A stretch of DNA of 39,993 nt from Lachnospiraceae bacterium (GCA_014804245.1 JAAVAE010000036.1:10501-50493), one strand, 5' to 3'; shown: positions 7,939 to 17,252, counted from the stretch's first letter. Program-made: numbers and translations. Notes: generated by a model from the sequence alone, not told the origin.

Positions 7939-7977
7939 TTGCAATATTTTCTTCTATCGCATATAATCGTATTATAT
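7939..7977 (+). promoter_or_regulatory. Promoter of the ArsR-type regulator overlapping a 17-bp inverted repeat
   Basis: TTGCAA (7939-7944), a 17-base spacer and TATAAT (7962-7967) form a plus-strand promoter for the gene at 8009. An inverted repeat ATATAAT-cgt-ATTATAT (7961-7977) overlaps its -10. On the other strand the same repeat contains TATAAT (7976-7971), a possible -10 for the divergent hydrolase gene without a good -35. A dimeric ArsR-type repressor bound here could control both directions; this is inferred. Confidence 0.55.
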
Positions 7978-8008
7978 ATTTTTACCAACAACCATCCCGG
8001 AGGTCAGC

Positions 8009-8956
8009 ATGGAAGAAATCAAGAAAAAGAAAGAAATCTTTTTGGATCTTTCCGACACGGAAAAAACAGCACGCGTCTGTAAGGCGCTCTCTTCTGAAAC
8101 CCGGCTGGAAATTCTGAAAAAACTTGTAGAAAAAGCAATGACAATCAGTGAACTTGCTGATACCTTTTATATGCCTATGTCTTCCATGTGCCTTCATATC
8201 AAAACTTTAAAAGAAGCTGATTTAATCAGTGTAATTCCCAAGCCAGGGCTCCGGGGTTCCCAGAAGCTATGCGGCATCAAAGCCGCCAATATTAATTTTG
8301 ATGTTTTTTCTCACATTGATAACACCTCTCAAAAGCCCCCTGCTTATATCTACATGCCGGTAGGACACTACAGCGCCTGTCAGGTTCATCCCCCTTGCGG
8401 CATTGCCTCTTCAATGGCATATCTGTATCAGGAGGACACACCCTACGGCTTTTATTCCCCTAACCATACAGATGCATCTCTGCTCTGGCTTACCAAAGGA
8501 TTTTTAGAATATCAGTTTCCCAATTTTGCTTTAACCCAGGGAACCCCTTCCCTTGTTGAGTTTTCATTTGAAATCTGCTCAGAAGCGCCCGGATATAACA
8601 ATAACTGGCCATCTGACATCACACTTGAAATCAACCATATCCCTGTGACCACATTTATGACAAAAGGCGACTATGGTGGTCGTAAAGGTATATACAATCC
8701 TTCATGGTGGAGTGAATCCAACACTCAGTTCGGTGAATACAAGCGTTTTGGCATCACCCCTGAGGGTTGCTACATGAATGAGAAAAAGGTTTCCAGCCAT
8801 ACCCTAAATTCTCTCGGCATGCTAACCGGATACTGCTTCACCTTTACGCTGAAGGTCAGCGAAACCAATCAGCACATAGGCGGCATGAATTTATTTGGAA
8901 AGCATTTCGGCGATTATAATCAGGATATCATTATGAAGGTTGAATACCATGATTGA
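8009..8956 (+). CDS. ArsR-type transcriptional regulator with a large C-terminal sensor domain
   Basis: The N-terminal 90 residues form a winged helix of ArsR type: CKALSSETRLEILKKL, then SELADTFYMPMSSMCLHIKTLKEADLI as helix-turn-helix. ArsR regulators are usually near 100 residues; this one is 315. The extra 220 residues (YIYMPVGHYSACQVHPPCG, FYSPNHTDASLLWLTKGFLEYQFPN, WWSESNTQFGEYKRFG) look like a soluble mixed beta domain with many aromatic residues, plausible for binding a carbohydrate. No metal-binding cysteine cluster of classical ArsR type is seen. It is divergent from the 1058-residue hydrolase across a 90-base gap with an inverted repeat, so that gene and itself are the likely targets. 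The ATG at 8009 has CGGAGG five bases upstream. Confidence 0.78.
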   Translation: MEEIKKKKEIFLDLSDTEKTARVCKALSSETRLEILKKLVEKAMTISELADTFYMPMSSMCLHIKTLKEADLISVIPKPGLRGSQKLCGIKAANINFDVFSHIDNTSQKPPAYIYMPVGHYSACQVHPPCGIASSMAYLYQEDTPYGFYSPNHTDASLLWLTKGFLEYQFPNFALTQGTPSLVEFSFEICSEAPGYNNNWPSDITLEINHIPVTTFMTKGDYGGRKGIYNPSWWSESNTQFGEYKRFGITPEGCYMNEKKVSSHTLNSLGMLTGYCFTFTLKVSETNQHIGGMNLFGKHFGDYNQDIIMKVEYHD

Positions 8957-8963
8957 TTCTTTA

Positions 8964-9881
8964 TCATGGCGTCACCTCTGCTACAAGTCTACCTTTATTG
9001 ACTTCCAGCTCATCAATTCTGGCAAGCCGCAGTTTTTCACCTTCTTTCATATCTTTATCTCTTCCGTGATAAATGATATAATATTTGCCGTCTTCACACA
9101 ACACACTATTATGCCCCATTCCCTCCACAAAATCATTGGGAGCAAACAGTGGTGCATATGTATCATTGTCAGGATATTTCTTCCAATCCAATGTCCTTAA
9201 ATCCGTGTCCTCTTCTCCCATTGCAACACAATATCCTATAAAATAAGTAGAATTCTGATAACACGCTCCCGAGTACATCAGATAATGAACCCCTTCTCTG
9301 AAAAAATAAAAGGCTCCTTCTACCGTATGCCAGTGCTCTCCTTCCTTAAAGCGATCCCTTTGATAGATTTCTTCATCTATAGTCGGCTTCACTACACAGG
9401 TCGCTCTTCCTTCCACCGTATAAGGGTCGTACATCTTGTCACACATGATAACCGTCCCCACCCGTTCCGCCTCATAATCATTATTACAATAAAATATAAA
9501 CAAACCGGCAGGAGTTTTCACTACATGTGGATCAATGGAAAACGGCGGCAGAATTTTCTTTTTAAATCCAAAAGGCCCCGATGCTTTATCAGACACTGCC
9601 ACTCTAATTGCTTGTCCATGATCCTCCGAATCCTTTTCCGTAACAGAATAGTATAAATAATAGAAACCTTCTATTTCTATGATGCACGGTCCCCAGCAAT
9701 ACGCCTTCTCCGGCTCCTCCAGAAAATCTCCCACATACTGCCATTCTCCTTTCAGACTGCTGCTATAAAAAATATGGGCACCTGTAGTATAAACATAATA
9801 TTTTCCATCTTTGTCCTTAAAAATATATGGATCAGCCTGTTCCACACATTCCAATGTATTATTTTTCCTACATAATTTCAT
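8964..9881 (-). CDS. Glycoside hydrolase family 43-type glycosidase (five-bladed propeller)
   Basis: The protein is about 305 residues with no signal peptide, so it is cytoplasmic. It shows the three acidic sites of GH43 in order: Asp in QADPYIF (near 17, general base), Asp in FSIDPHVV (about 118) and Glu in HTVEGAFYFFREG (about 172, acid). Repeated YYLYYS, FIFYCN and YYIIYHG blade motifs fit a propeller. The family cleaves xylo-, arabino- or galacto-oligosaccharides; the exact linkage cannot be read from sequence. It is the last gene after two sugar permeases (gap 41 bases), so it probably works on what that importer brings in. Start chosen at the ATG at 9881 with CGGAGG just upstream; an upstream TTG at 9902 would bury that site in coding sequence. 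Confidence 0.82.
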   Translation of the reverse strand: MKLCRKNNTLECVEQADPYIFKDKDGKYYVYTTGAHIFYSSSLKGEWQYVGDFLEEPEKAYCWGPCIIEIEGFYYLYYSVTEKDSEDHGQAIRVAVSDKASGPFGFKKKILPPFSIDPHVVKTPAGLFIFYCNNDYEAERVGTVIMCDKMYDPYTVEGRATCVVKPTIDEEIYQRDRFKEGEHWHTVEGAFYFFREGVHYLMYSGACYQNSTYFIGYCVAMGEEDTDLRTLDWKKYPDNDTYAPLFAPNDFVEGMGHNSVLCEDGKYYIIYHGRDKDMKEGEKLRLARIDELEVNKGRLVAEVTP

Positions 9882-9922
9882 TTTTTTCCTCCGTTTTATC
9901 AATACAATTCTGCATAAATCGG

Positions 9923-10747
9923 CTACTTTACAGAACTGTCTATTTGCCCTTCAATAATTTGTTTCTGCATAAGCAGGTATAACACGATAACCGGAAGTAA
10001 ACCAATCACACACGCTGCACACGCTCTGGGCAAGTCTCCTACTCCATTGATTCTGCTGAAAGCAGACTTAATCATCAATATGATTGTAAACTTAGATTTG
10101 TCCTGCAGCAGGTACATAGGCATCAGATAGCTGTTCCAGCATGCCGTTGCACTCATAATCACTCTCGTCACCGTAACTGCCTTCATCTGCGGCATAATAA
10201 TCCGAAAAAAAGTGTACAATACACCAGCCCCGTCTATTGCTGCCGCTTCATCCAGTGCCGTAGGTATACTCACTACAAAATTAACATACATAAACATTGT
10301 TCCCGGAATCCCCCCCGCAGCAGTCAGCAAGATGATTCCAAATAAAGTATTCGTCATATGCAGGGATACCATCAATGAGTAGGTACCTACCAGCAATGCT
10401 ACTCCCGGAATCATCATAATACTCATATTCATCGTTTTAATGGTCTTAGCCACTTTGTTTCCGCTTCTCGCCAACCCATATGCTCCCAATGCCGATATTG
10501 GGATTTCAATTATTACCGTTCCAATTACCATAAGAATTGAGTTTTTAAATCCTGTCCATAAGTCACTTTCTGAAAAAACCTTTCTGTAATTATCAAATGT
10601 CCATACTTCTGGCAGCGCCAGCTTCGATCCGGTGTCCTGAATGGACCTGAAAGAAAGATTCAGTAAAATGTAAATAGGCAGCAAGTATAACAATACAATT
10701 CCCACTGCGGCAACATAACACCACGCATTTTTTTTTCTTTTCGCCAT
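9923..10747 (-). CDS. Sugar ABC importer permease, MalG-like (CUT1)
   Basis: About 274 residues with six hydrophobic helices. The cytoplasmic EAA loop EAAAIDGAGVLYTFFRIIMPQMKA lies near residues 185-210, which binds the ATPase. The C-terminal part IIEGQIDSSVK is typical of MalG-type subunits. It pairs with the MalF-like permease whose stop overlaps its ATG (TGATG at 10749-10745). No ATPase is encoded in the operon; CUT1 importers in Firmicutes often share a distant MsmK-type ATPase. The start at 10747 has GAGGTGG upstream; a longer frame to 10777 would overlap the previous gene by ten codons. Confidence 0.88.
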   Translation of the reverse strand: MAKRKKNAWCYVAAVGIVLLYLLPIYILLNLSFRSIQDTGSKLALPEVWTFDNYRKVFSESDLWTGFKNSILMVIGTVIIEIPISALGAYGLARSGNKVAKTIKTMNMSIMMIPGVALLVGTYSLMVSLHMTNTLFGIILLTAAGGIPGTMFMYVNFVVSIPTALDEAAAIDGAGVLYTFFRIIMPQMKAVTVTRVIMSATACWNSYLMPMYLLQDKSKFTIILMIKSAFSRINGVGDLPRACAACVIGLLPVIVLYLLMQKQIIEGQIDSSVK

Positions 10748-11616
10748 CAGTATTCCACCTCTCTCTTCTGAAGCCATACATTAACAGGAACTGCTATAAG
10801 CATAATCAGTATAACAGTCAACAACCCGATTGCCGATGCATATCCAGCTTTCTCATCATTAAAATACAAAGTCGATATATAGAAGGACAATGACATAGAT
10901 TTTTTATTTGGACCTCCGCCCGACATTGCTACAATCGGGTCAAACAGCTTAAATCCTCCTATAAGATTCGTCACCACAGCTGTCGTAATCGACGGCATGA
11001 GCAGCGGCAGAGTAATGTGAAAAAACTCCTTTATCCGCCCGGCTCCGTCAAGCTTCGCCGCTTCCCTGTACATCACCGGAATATTTTGAAGTCCCGCAAG
11101 ATAAATAATCATGCAAAGCCCCACATACTGCCATGAGTTTACAAGCATAATCATAATGGTTGAACTAAGCCCCGATTTCATAAAGTATACCGGCGTAATT
11201 CCCAAAAGTGTCAACAATTCATTAAAAACACCGCCATCATACTGTACGAAAAAATACAGAATCTGCCCCATTATAAATGCAGATATCATAATGGGCATAT
11301 AAATAATCACTCTTACCATATTTCTGCCCTTGAACTGCTTATTTAAAAATAAAGCCGCCAAAAGTCCAAACACATTCTGCAAAATCGTTGAACCAAATCC
11401 GTAAATCATTGTATTGCCCACAGAACGCCAAAACAATTTGTCTTTTAAAGCATTGGCAAAATTGACAAGTCCCACCCACTTCATATTCTGTGAATATCCG
11501 TTCCACTTGAAAAAAGATATTTTAACTGCATGAATCAGAGGAACTGCTATAAAAACAAACATAAACAAAATTGCAGGTATCGTAAGACACACGTATACTC
11601 TTTTTCTTTTTTTCAT
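10747..11616 (-). CDS. Sugar ABC importer permease, MalF/UgpA-like (CUT1)
   Basis: About 289 residues starting MKKRKRVYVCLTIPAILF, with six membrane helices. The EAA loop is REAAKLDGAGRIKEFFHITLPLLMPSI. The motif MSGGGPNKKSMSLSFYI is typical of this subunit. It forms the membrane channel with the MalG-like partner at 9923 and receives substrate from the lipoprotein at 11674. The start at 11616 has AAGGAG upstream. The longer frame to 11664 is rejected because it would translate the terminator hairpin at 11636-11666. Expression relative to the binding protein is probably reduced by that hairpin. Confidence 0.88.
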   Translation of the reverse strand: MKKRKRVYVCLTIPAILFMFVFIAVPLIHAVKISFFKWNGYSQNMKWVGLVNFANALKDKLFWRSVGNTMIYGFGSTILQNVFGLLAALFLNKQFKGRNMVRVIIYMPIMISAFIMGQILYFFVQYDGGVFNELLTLLGITPVYFMKSGLSSTIMIMLVNSWQYVGLCMIIYLAGLQNIPVMYREAAKLDGAGRIKEFFHITLPLLMPSITTAVVTNLIGGFKLFDPIVAMSGGGPNKKSMSLSFYISTLYFNDEKAGYASAIGLLTVILIMLIAVPVNVWLQKREVEY

Positions 11617-11628
11617 TGAATACTCCTT

Positions 11629-11666
11629 AAAAAAAGGATGGTGAGAGGCAATCCCCATCACCATCC
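11629..11666 (-). terminator. Intercistronic terminator/attenuator after the binding-protein gene
   Basis: On the minus strand GGATGGTGA (11666-11658), a 13-base loop and TCACCATCC (11644-11636) form a perfect 9-bp stem followed by seven T residues. It begins eight bases after the binding-protein stop and lies before the MalF-like start at 11616. Partial termination here would give more binding protein than permease, as is common in ABC importers. Confidence 0.85.
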
Positions 11667-11673
11667 TCTTAGG

Positions 11674-13023
11674 TTAACTATTTTTCGCAGCCTCATATAA
11701 GTCCTGATAATTTTCCTTCAGATATTCCAAGACTTCCTCCTTGCCAGATTCGCTGTGATCATCAAACAGCATGCTACATGCATTTCCAAATACAGGCCAC
11801 ATGCCGGAAGGCATATATTGCCTATCCCACAAGTTTTCATACAAAATATCGCACTGCGCACATTTTTCCTTCATTTCCTCAAACCAGCGCAGCCCGTCAC
11901 CGTCGTCTATCTCCATTGCAGATTTCAGGCAGCTGATTTCCCCTGTGGATGCATTCATTTTGACCGCAACCTCAGGTCTTGCCATATACTCCAGAAACAG
12001 TTTTGCCGCTTTTTCATTTTGGGTATCTTTCCAAATTCCAAAAGCACCGCCTTCCCCTATTCCCACAAATTCCTTTCCGCCTTCCTTTGAAGCAAAGCTG
12101 GGGAGGAAAAGAAATTCTGACTCCGGATTAAGGCTCTGACATGCAATCATGATTTCCGGTCCATTTCCAAGGCAAAATGCACCTGCATTATTTGCATATC
12201 TCTCCACTAAATCCGCATCATTCATTGTCATTGCATCTTCATAGAAATATCCTGCATCAATCCACTCCTCATACACATCCAGAACCGTCCTGTAAGATTC
12301 CCAATCCCAGCTGCCGTCCAACATTACTTCGGAATCCTGTGCCAGCCCACCTTCATAGCTTACCCAGGTTCCTGCCATATTTGCCAATAATCCAGGATTT
12401 GGTATCACGCTAATTGGCGTATATCCCGCTGCCTTGATCGTTGCACATGCTTCAGTGAAATCATCCCATGTGTGTATGCTGTATGGATCAACGCCCGCTG
12501 CCTCACATACTTGTTTATTCACCGCTGTTCCATTGATTCCTTCGGCAATCATAAGTACATAAATAGCCCCGTCCTTATCCTGTATCACTCCCAGCGCTGA
12601 TTCATCATAATCCGCAACCCATGGTTCATCCCTGAGGTCCATCAGATAATCCTTATACCTGATAATAGACCAGCCATGTGTCATAAAAACATCTGGCAGA
12701 TTATTGGCAGCCATACGTGTCTTTAAAGTGCTTTCATAATCAGAACCATACTCCGCAATATTTACTTTACATCCGTATTCCTGCTCAAAAGCATCCACAA
12801 TCTGCTGGAAATCAGTTACTTGAACCCCTGCATATGTAACTGCTACTTCCAATACACTTCCCTCAATGTCATCTCCTGAATCTGGATTTTCATTTTGTTC
12901 CTGGTTTTCCAGGTCAGACGTTGTCTCCGTCCCTTGCGTCTGTGCATTTTCTTTCTGCCCTCCACACGCGGTAAGAGAAAATACCATTGCGCCCATAAGC
13001 AGCAACGCTAATATCTTTTTCAT
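11674..13023 (-). CDS. Sugar ABC importer substrate-binding lipoprotein (family 1)
   Basis: The 449-residue product begins with a lipoprotein signal (MKKILALLLMGAMVFSL) and the lipobox LTAC, so it is anchored by a lipidated Cys near residue 20. An acidic, Gln/Glu-rich linker follows, then a typical extracellular solute-binding fold: EVAVTYAGVQVTDFQQIVDAFEQEYGC at the start, DVFMTHGW, and GGAFGIWKDTQNEKAAKLFLEYMARPEV in the C-terminal lobe. It heads the operon with two permeases and the GH43 enzyme, which suggests an oligosaccharide ligand. It is preceded by a promoter (13201-13229) and a palindromic operator (13152-13171). Confidence 0.9.
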   Translation of the reverse strand: MKKILALLLMGAMVFSLTACGGQKENAQTQGTETTSDLENQEQNENPDSGDDIEGSVLEVAVTYAGVQVTDFQQIVDAFEQEYGCKVNIAEYGSDYESTLKTRMAANNLPDVFMTHGWSIIRYKDYLMDLRDEPWVADYDESALGVIQDKDGAIYVLMIAEGINGTAVNKQVCEAAGVDPYSIHTWDDFTEACATIKAAGYTPISVIPNPGLLANMAGTWVSYEGGLAQDSEVMLDGSWDWESYRTVLDVYEEWIDAGYFYEDAMTMNDADLVERYANNAGAFCLGNGPEIMIACQSLNPESEFLFLPSFASKEGGKEFVGIGEGGAFGIWKDTQNEKAAKLFLEYMARPEVAVKMNASTGEISCLKSAMEIDDGDGLRWFEEMKEKCAQCDILYENLWDRQYMPSGMWPVFGNACSMLFDDHSESGKEEVLEYLKENYQDLYEAAKNS

Positions 13024-13151
13024 AATTTTATACCCGTTCCTTTCCTTTGTCGGCTTTTTCGTGAATCTCTTCCCATTATCTTTTTAATGGAAATTACTTC
13101 AATTTTTATGAATTACAAATTTTTTACAATTCATATCTAAATAAGTGTTTT

Positions 13152-13171
13152 TAATAATAGCGCTATTATTA
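13152..13171. promoter_or_regulatory. 20-bp perfect palindrome, probable LacI-type operator
   Basis: The sequence TAATAATAGC-GCTATTATTA is a perfect palindrome centred on CG, the symmetry typical of LacI-family operators. It lies about 30 bp downstream of the -10 of the promoter at 13201-13229 and 130 bp before the binding-protein gene, a position suited to blocking transcription. No LacI-type gene is in the window. Confidence 0.6.
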
Positions 13172-13200
13172 TTTCAAAATCAACTCTTATCTATGTATAA

Positions 13201-13229
13201 ATAGTATATATTTAATCATTTAAAGTCAA
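13201..13229 (-). promoter_or_regulatory. Promoter of the sugar ABC/GH43 operon
   Basis: On the minus strand TTGACT (13229-13224), a 17-base spacer and TACTAT (13206-13201). The predicted start is near 13194, giving a leader of about 170 bases that contains the 20-bp palindrome. Confidence 0.65.
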
Positions 13230-13270
13230 CATTTTTTGTTTATTTCACACAATTTATATCCACCTCAAAT

Positions 13271-13297
13271 AATTACTACATTTTTTATGTAGTAATT
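13271..13297. repeat. Inverted repeat in the 13024-13433 intergenic region
   Basis: Arms AATTACTACAT and ATGTAGTAATT (11 bp, 5-base loop of T on the plus strand) lie about 140 bases after the end of the peptide ABC operon (stop at 13434). It could help end that transcript, but the stem is AT-rich and no T-run follows on the minus strand, so it may instead be a regulatory dyad. The rest of this 410-base gap holds the promoter and palindrome listed separately; I see no gene in it. Confidence 0.4.
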
Positions 13298-13433
13298 GTA
13301 TTAAAACTGCCTACCACGAAAAATCTAGGGTATAGAAAAAGAATTTATCATTTATATTGACAACTATATGCGAAGGGTATTGTATTCCGGATACATTTCA
13401 ACAGATGGTTTACTTTTATAATCAAATAGCATC

Positions 13434-14318
13434 TTATAGGTTACTCTGTCTCCTGTTCACCTTCTTCCGTATATAATTTCCGATACTGGTAATACACAGC
13501 AATGTAACTAACAGAAACACTCCCGGTATCACGATCATCCACCATGCATTGGTTAATAGTGCCTGTTCCGCCAAAGAGAGCATGCTTCCCCATGAAATCA
13601 CTCCCACGGGAAGACCGATTCCCATAAAACTCAGTGTGGATTCCGCTATGATCGCATTGCGGATATTCATAACGACCATGAACATGATAGATGCGATAAA
13701 GTTGGGAGTCAGATGCTTCCACAGCACATGAAAGAAGCCGCCGCCCATACATTTGGATGCAATCACGTACTCACTGCCGCGCAGCCGCAGCACCTCGGTC
13801 CGAACCACCTTGGCAACGGCAGTCCAGCTTGTGATTCCTATTACAATCGAAAGGCTGAGCACACCCGCCTTCCCCCAAATTGCTTGCAGCAGGATAATGA
13901 CCAGAAGTCCCGGCACACTGATGAGCAGATCCGTAAATCTCATAAGTAATGTATCCGCCCATTTCGGCGCACTGCCGCTGACTGCTCCGAAAATAATGGC
14001 AACAACTGTGGAAATAAGCGTTGCCACGATTCCGATGAATAAAGAAATCCTGCCGCCGTACCAGATCATGGAAAAGATATCCCTGCCCATGGCATCTGTT
14101 CCAAAAAGAAATTCTCTGCATGGAGGAACATTGCAGTTCTCAAGATCTAAGTAAGCGGGATCCTTTGTCATAATCAGATTACAGAATAGGCATCCGATGA
14201 TAATAATGGTAAGGACAGCTACTGCCAAAACCGGCTTGCCATAATACCATTTTTCTTTTGGCGAAGTCTCTTCTTTCGGCATCTGCCTTATGCCGACCAT
14301 TTCAAACTGCTCTCTCAT
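13434..14318 (-). CDS. Peptide/nickel ABC importer permease, DppC/OppC/NikC-like
   Basis: The 294-residue protein has a cytoplasmic N-terminus, a first helix at about 30-50, the FGTDAMGRDIFSMIWYGGRISL block conserved in this subunit, and five further helices. The loop RGSEYVIASKCMGGGFFHVLWKHLTPN near 180-205 is the EAA-type ATPase contact. It forms the channel with the DppB-like subunit; its ATG overlaps the stop of that gene by four bases (14315-14318) with GGAGGTGA upstream. It is the last gene of a five-gene operon. Confidence 0.9.
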   Translation of the reverse strand: MREQFEMVGIRQMPKEETSPKEKWYYGKPVLAVAVLTIIIIGCLFCNLIMTKDPAYLDLENCNVPPCREFLFGTDAMGRDIFSMIWYGGRISLFIGIVATLISTVVAIIFGAVSGSAPKWADTLLMRFTDLLISVPGLLVIILLQAIWGKAGVLSLSIVIGITSWTAVAKVVRTEVLRLRGSEYVIASKCMGGGFFHVLWKHLTPNFIASIMFMVVMNIRNAIIAESTLSFMGIGLPVGVISWGSMLSLAEQALLTNAWWMIVIPGVFLLVTLLCITSIGNYIRKKVNRRQSNL

Positions 14319-15325
14319 ACCTTAGTCACCTCCGCAGGCACAGTGACAGCATCAGATTTCATCCGGGGACTGATTTTCTCATTGATAATCTGGGCAGCCA
14401 TATTGCAGAATATCACCACAATTCCGGAAAGGATACATAGCAGCATCACAAGATTGTAATCCTTATATCTAGCGCTTTCATAAGAAAGAGTACCGATTCC
14501 GGGGTAAGAAAAAACGGTTTCCACAATGTAGGTTCCGCCCAGAATATGGGGAACGGAAATCGCCATAATGCTTAAGTATGACGGAATGACATTGCGCAGG
14601 CAATGCCGCAGCATCACGCTTTGCTTTTTCAGTCCCTTTGCTTTTGCCAGCAAAACATAATCCGCCCTGACTTCCTCCAGAATTTTATTGCGAATCATAT
14701 AAGCGTAATACCATAAATGTCCCATAACCACCACCGTCATGGGAAGAATCAGATGCAGGATGCGGCTTCCCAATCTGTCCGCCTCTCCTATGGCATAGGC
14801 ACCGCTGCTGGGCAGCCATTTCAGATTGACTGCAAAAATCAGGATCAGCACCAGAGACAGCCAGAATTCTGGTATACAGCTTGTAACCGTACCTATCCCG
14901 CAGATGATCCGGTCCAGCATCCGGTCCTCATACCATGCACACAAAATCCCCAGAAGCAGCGCAAGTCCAAAAATGAGAAGAAAGCCAATACCTCCTAAAA
15001 TCAGCGTATTGCCTATCCGCGCACTAATAACCTCCGCCACATCCATTTTATACTTATAGGAAATCCCAAAATCCCCGTGAAAGGCATTTTCAAGCCAGCG
15101 GATATATTGCACGAAAATAGGGTCGTTCAGCCCCAGCTTCTCTTCCGCCCATACTCTCTCTTCGGGACTCATTTTCTCAACACGGTCTCCATAATAGGAC
15201 ACCAACGGATCGCCCGGCGCCAGCCGGGAAATGTAAAAGACTGCAACAGACAGAAGAAATACACTTGCAAGAAAGAACAGGAGCTTTCTGCCAAAATAAA
15301 TAAGCTGACCAAAAGAATTTTTCAT
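14315..15325 (-). CDS. Peptide/nickel ABC importer permease, DppB/OppB/NikB-like
   Basis: The 336-residue protein has a first helix at about 13-33 and then the family block SRLAPGDPLVSYYGDR. The motif LGLNDPIFVQYIRWLENAFHGDFGISYKYK is diagnostic of the DppB group. The ATPase-contact loop VRADYVLLAKAKGLKKQSVMLRHCLRN lies near 215-245. Six helices are expected. Its ATG overlaps the ATPase stop by four bases (15322-15325), with GGAGG upstream, so translation is coupled along the operon. Confidence 0.9.
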   Translation of the reverse strand: MKNSFGQLIYFGRKLLFFLASVFLLSVAVFYISRLAPGDPLVSYYGDRVEKMSPEERVWAEEKLGLNDPIFVQYIRWLENAFHGDFGISYKYKMDVAEVISARIGNTLILGGIGFLLIFGLALLLGILCAWYEDRMLDRIICGIGTVTSCIPEFWLSLVLILIFAVNLKWLPSSGAYAIGEADRLGSRILHLILPMTVVVMGHLWYYAYMIRNKILEEVRADYVLLAKAKGLKKQSVMLRHCLRNVIPSYLSIMAISVPHILGGTYIVETVFSYPGIGTLSYESARYKDYNLVMLLCILSGIVVIFCNMAAQIINEKISPRMKSDAVTVPAEVTKV

Positions 15326-16224
15326 CCCTTTTTCCTCCTTCCCAGCACAAAATGCTCCGGTGCTTCCTGTATCAATTCCCCGTCACATAAGAAATCTTCG
15401 TCACGGAATTCAATCAGCTTTCGTGCCCGCTCTTTTCTTGGATCCGGAATCGGAATCGCCGATAAAAGCGCTTTTGTGTAAGGGTGCCGGGGATCTGCAA
15501 ACAACTCCTTCGTGGGCGCGATTTCCACCAGCTTTCCCCGATACATCACCCCTACACGGTCGCACAAAAATGCCACCATTGCAAGGTCATGGGCAATAAA
15601 TAGAAAAGAAAAGCCGTGCTCTTTCTGAAGATGCTTGAACAGGTTTACAATCTGTGCCTGAATGGACACATCCAACGATGCAATAGGCTCATCCGCCACA
15701 AGCAGTTCCGGCTCCATCGCCAGCGCCCTGGCAATCGCCACACGCTGCCTCTGCCCGCCGGATAACTCGCCCGGATATTTATCCAGATACTCTGCGTCCA
15801 GCCCCACATAGTACATCTGAAACTCCGCCTCTGCCCTAAGAGAGCCCCTTCTAGGCGTCATATGCTGTATTTTCATGGGCTCCGCAATGATATCACAGAC
15901 CTTCATCCGCTGATTCAGGCTGGAATCCGAGTCCTGAAAAATCATCTGCCGTGTGGTCTGTAACATTCTCTTGTTTTTGGCAAACTCCTTTGCATCACAC
16001 ACATCAATTCCTTTATATATAATCCTGCCGCTCTGGGGCTTATAAATATTCATAATGCAGCGGGCAATGGTTGACTTTCCACAGCCGGATTCGCCCACCA
16101 GACCGAAAATCTCTCCTCTTCGTATCTCAAAGGAAACATCATCTACCGCCTTAAGAGCTGTCTTTTTTGTCAATGGAAATATATGGGAAAGATGCTGCAC
16201 ATCCAATAAAATCTCTTTACTCAT
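15322..16224 (-). CDS. Peptide/nickel ABC importer ATPase, DppF/OppF-like
   Basis: About 300 residues. Walker [10 protein letters not shown] lies near 44-52, the signature [15 protein letters not shown] near 145-160, and Walker [14 protein letters not shown] follows. The C-terminal part [16 protein letters not shown] is the substrate-class marker of oligopeptide-type ATPases. It works as a heterodimer with the ATPase at 16217. The start at 16224 ([12 protein letters not shown]) has GGAGGAGGGAAG upstream and overlaps the previous gene by eight bases; a longer frame to 16248 is less likely. Confidence 0.9.
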   Translation of the reverse strand: MSKEILLDVQHLSHIFPLTKKTALKAVDDVSFEIRRGEIFGLVGESGCGKSTIARCIMNIYKPQSGRIIYKGIDVCDAKEFAKNKRMLQTTRQMIFQDSDSSLNQRMKVCDIIAEPMKIQHMTPRRGSLRAEAEFQMYYVGLDAEYLDKYPGELSGGQRQRVAIARALAMEPELLVADEPIASLDVSIQAQIVNLFKHLQKEHGFSFLFIAHDLAMVAFLCDRVGVMYRGKLVEIAPTKELFADPRHPYTKALLSAIPIPDPRKERARKLIEFRDEDFLCDGELIQEAPEHFVLGRRKKG

Positions 16225-17230
16225 CTTCCCTCCTCCCCACCGGGGCAATCACCTTCGGCGCACGTTCATCTAAAAGCCAAGTGGCGGCATAATGGGTGTC
16301 TGTAATACGGAACATGGGCGGCTCCTCTTCATAATCAATGGAAAGTGCATACTCATTACGGCAGGCAAACGCATCCCCCTTGGGCGAATGGATCAACGTA
16401 GGCGGCATCCCCGGAATGTTATACAAAGTCTCCTGACCCTCGCAAAATCCCGGAAGGGCGCGCATAAGCCCCCATGTATAAGGATGCCGTGGATTATAAA
16501 AAATTTCCTCCGCCGTACCGATCTCCACAATTTTTCCGGCGTACATCACTGCAACACGGTCTGCTATCCTTGCCACCGCTCCCAGATCATGGGTCACAAA
16601 AATCATGGCAGTGCCAAGTTTCTTCTGAACCTCCCTAAGCAGATCCAGAATCTGCGCCTTAATCGTCACGTCCAGCGCAGTGGCAGGCTCGTCTGCAAAT
16701 AAAATCCTGGGATTCCCGGCAAGGGCAATTGCCAGCACGCTGCGCTGCCGCATACCGCCGGAAAACTGATAGGGGTACTGCTTCATCCGTTCATCCGCCC
16801 GGTCAATTCCCACCAGCTGCATCAACTCTATCACTCTGCCATGCAATTCTTTCTTCGTAATTCCGGGCTGATGCACCTTTACTGCTTCTGCTATCTGCGT
16901 GCCAATAGACATGGACGGATTTAAAGCGGTCATGGGATCCTGAAACACCATGGAAAACAGCTTTCCCCGCAGCTTATACATATCCCGCTCACGGTACCCT
17001 GTGATATCCGCACCGTTCACAAATATACTTCCCGATTTGATTTTCCCATCAGCTGGAAGCAGCTTCATAATCCCCTTACACATCGCACTTTTTCCGCAGC
17101 CGGATTCTCCCACGATGGCAAGTACTTCCCCTTGCTTAAGGGAAAAGCTGACATCTCTTACCGCCTGCACTTCTCCAGCGCGGGTATAAAAACTTATGGA
17201 TAAATTTTTTATTTCTAATAATTCTGCCAT
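16217..17230 (-). CDS. Peptide/nickel ABC importer ATPase, DppD/OppD-like
   Basis: About 337 residues starting [20 protein letters not shown]. Walker A is [11 protein letters not shown], with Ala in place of the usual Thr/Ser after GKS. The signature is [17 protein letters not shown], and Walker B is [14 protein letters not shown]. The end contains the [13 protein letters not shown] block and a Cys-containing tail region (FACRNEYAL) found in this family. The start at 17230 follows the binding-protein stop by 22 bases, with GGAAG upstream; an open frame continuing to 17353 overlaps the binding-protein gene and is rejected. Confidence 0.9.
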   Translation of the reverse strand: MAELLEIKNLSISFYTRAGEVQAVRDVSFSLKQGEVLAIVGESGCGKSAMCKGIMKLLPADGKIKSGSIFVNGADITGYRERDMYKLRGKLFSMVFQDPMTALNPSMSIGTQIAEAVKVHQPGITKKELHGRVIELMQLVGIDRADERMKQYPYQFSGGMRQRSVLAIALAGNPRILFADEPATALDVTIKAQILDLLREVQKKLGTAMIFVTHDLGAVARIADRVAVMYAGKIVEIGTAEEIFYNPRHPYTWGLMRALPGFCEGQETLYNIPGMPPTLIHSPKGDAFACRNEYALSIDYEEEPPMFRITDTHYAATWLLDERAPKVIAPVGRREDE

Positions 17231-17252
17231 GTTCTTCCAATCCTTTGTTTTA

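Noticed and set aside
10747-13023. Missing ATPase read as an incomplete importer
   Set aside because: CUT1 importers in Firmicutes commonly use a shared ATPase encoded elsewhere, so absence here is not a defect.
13271-13297. Clear intrinsic terminator of the peptide importer operon
   Set aside because: The stem is AT-rich and no T-run follows on the minus strand; kept only as an inverted repeat.
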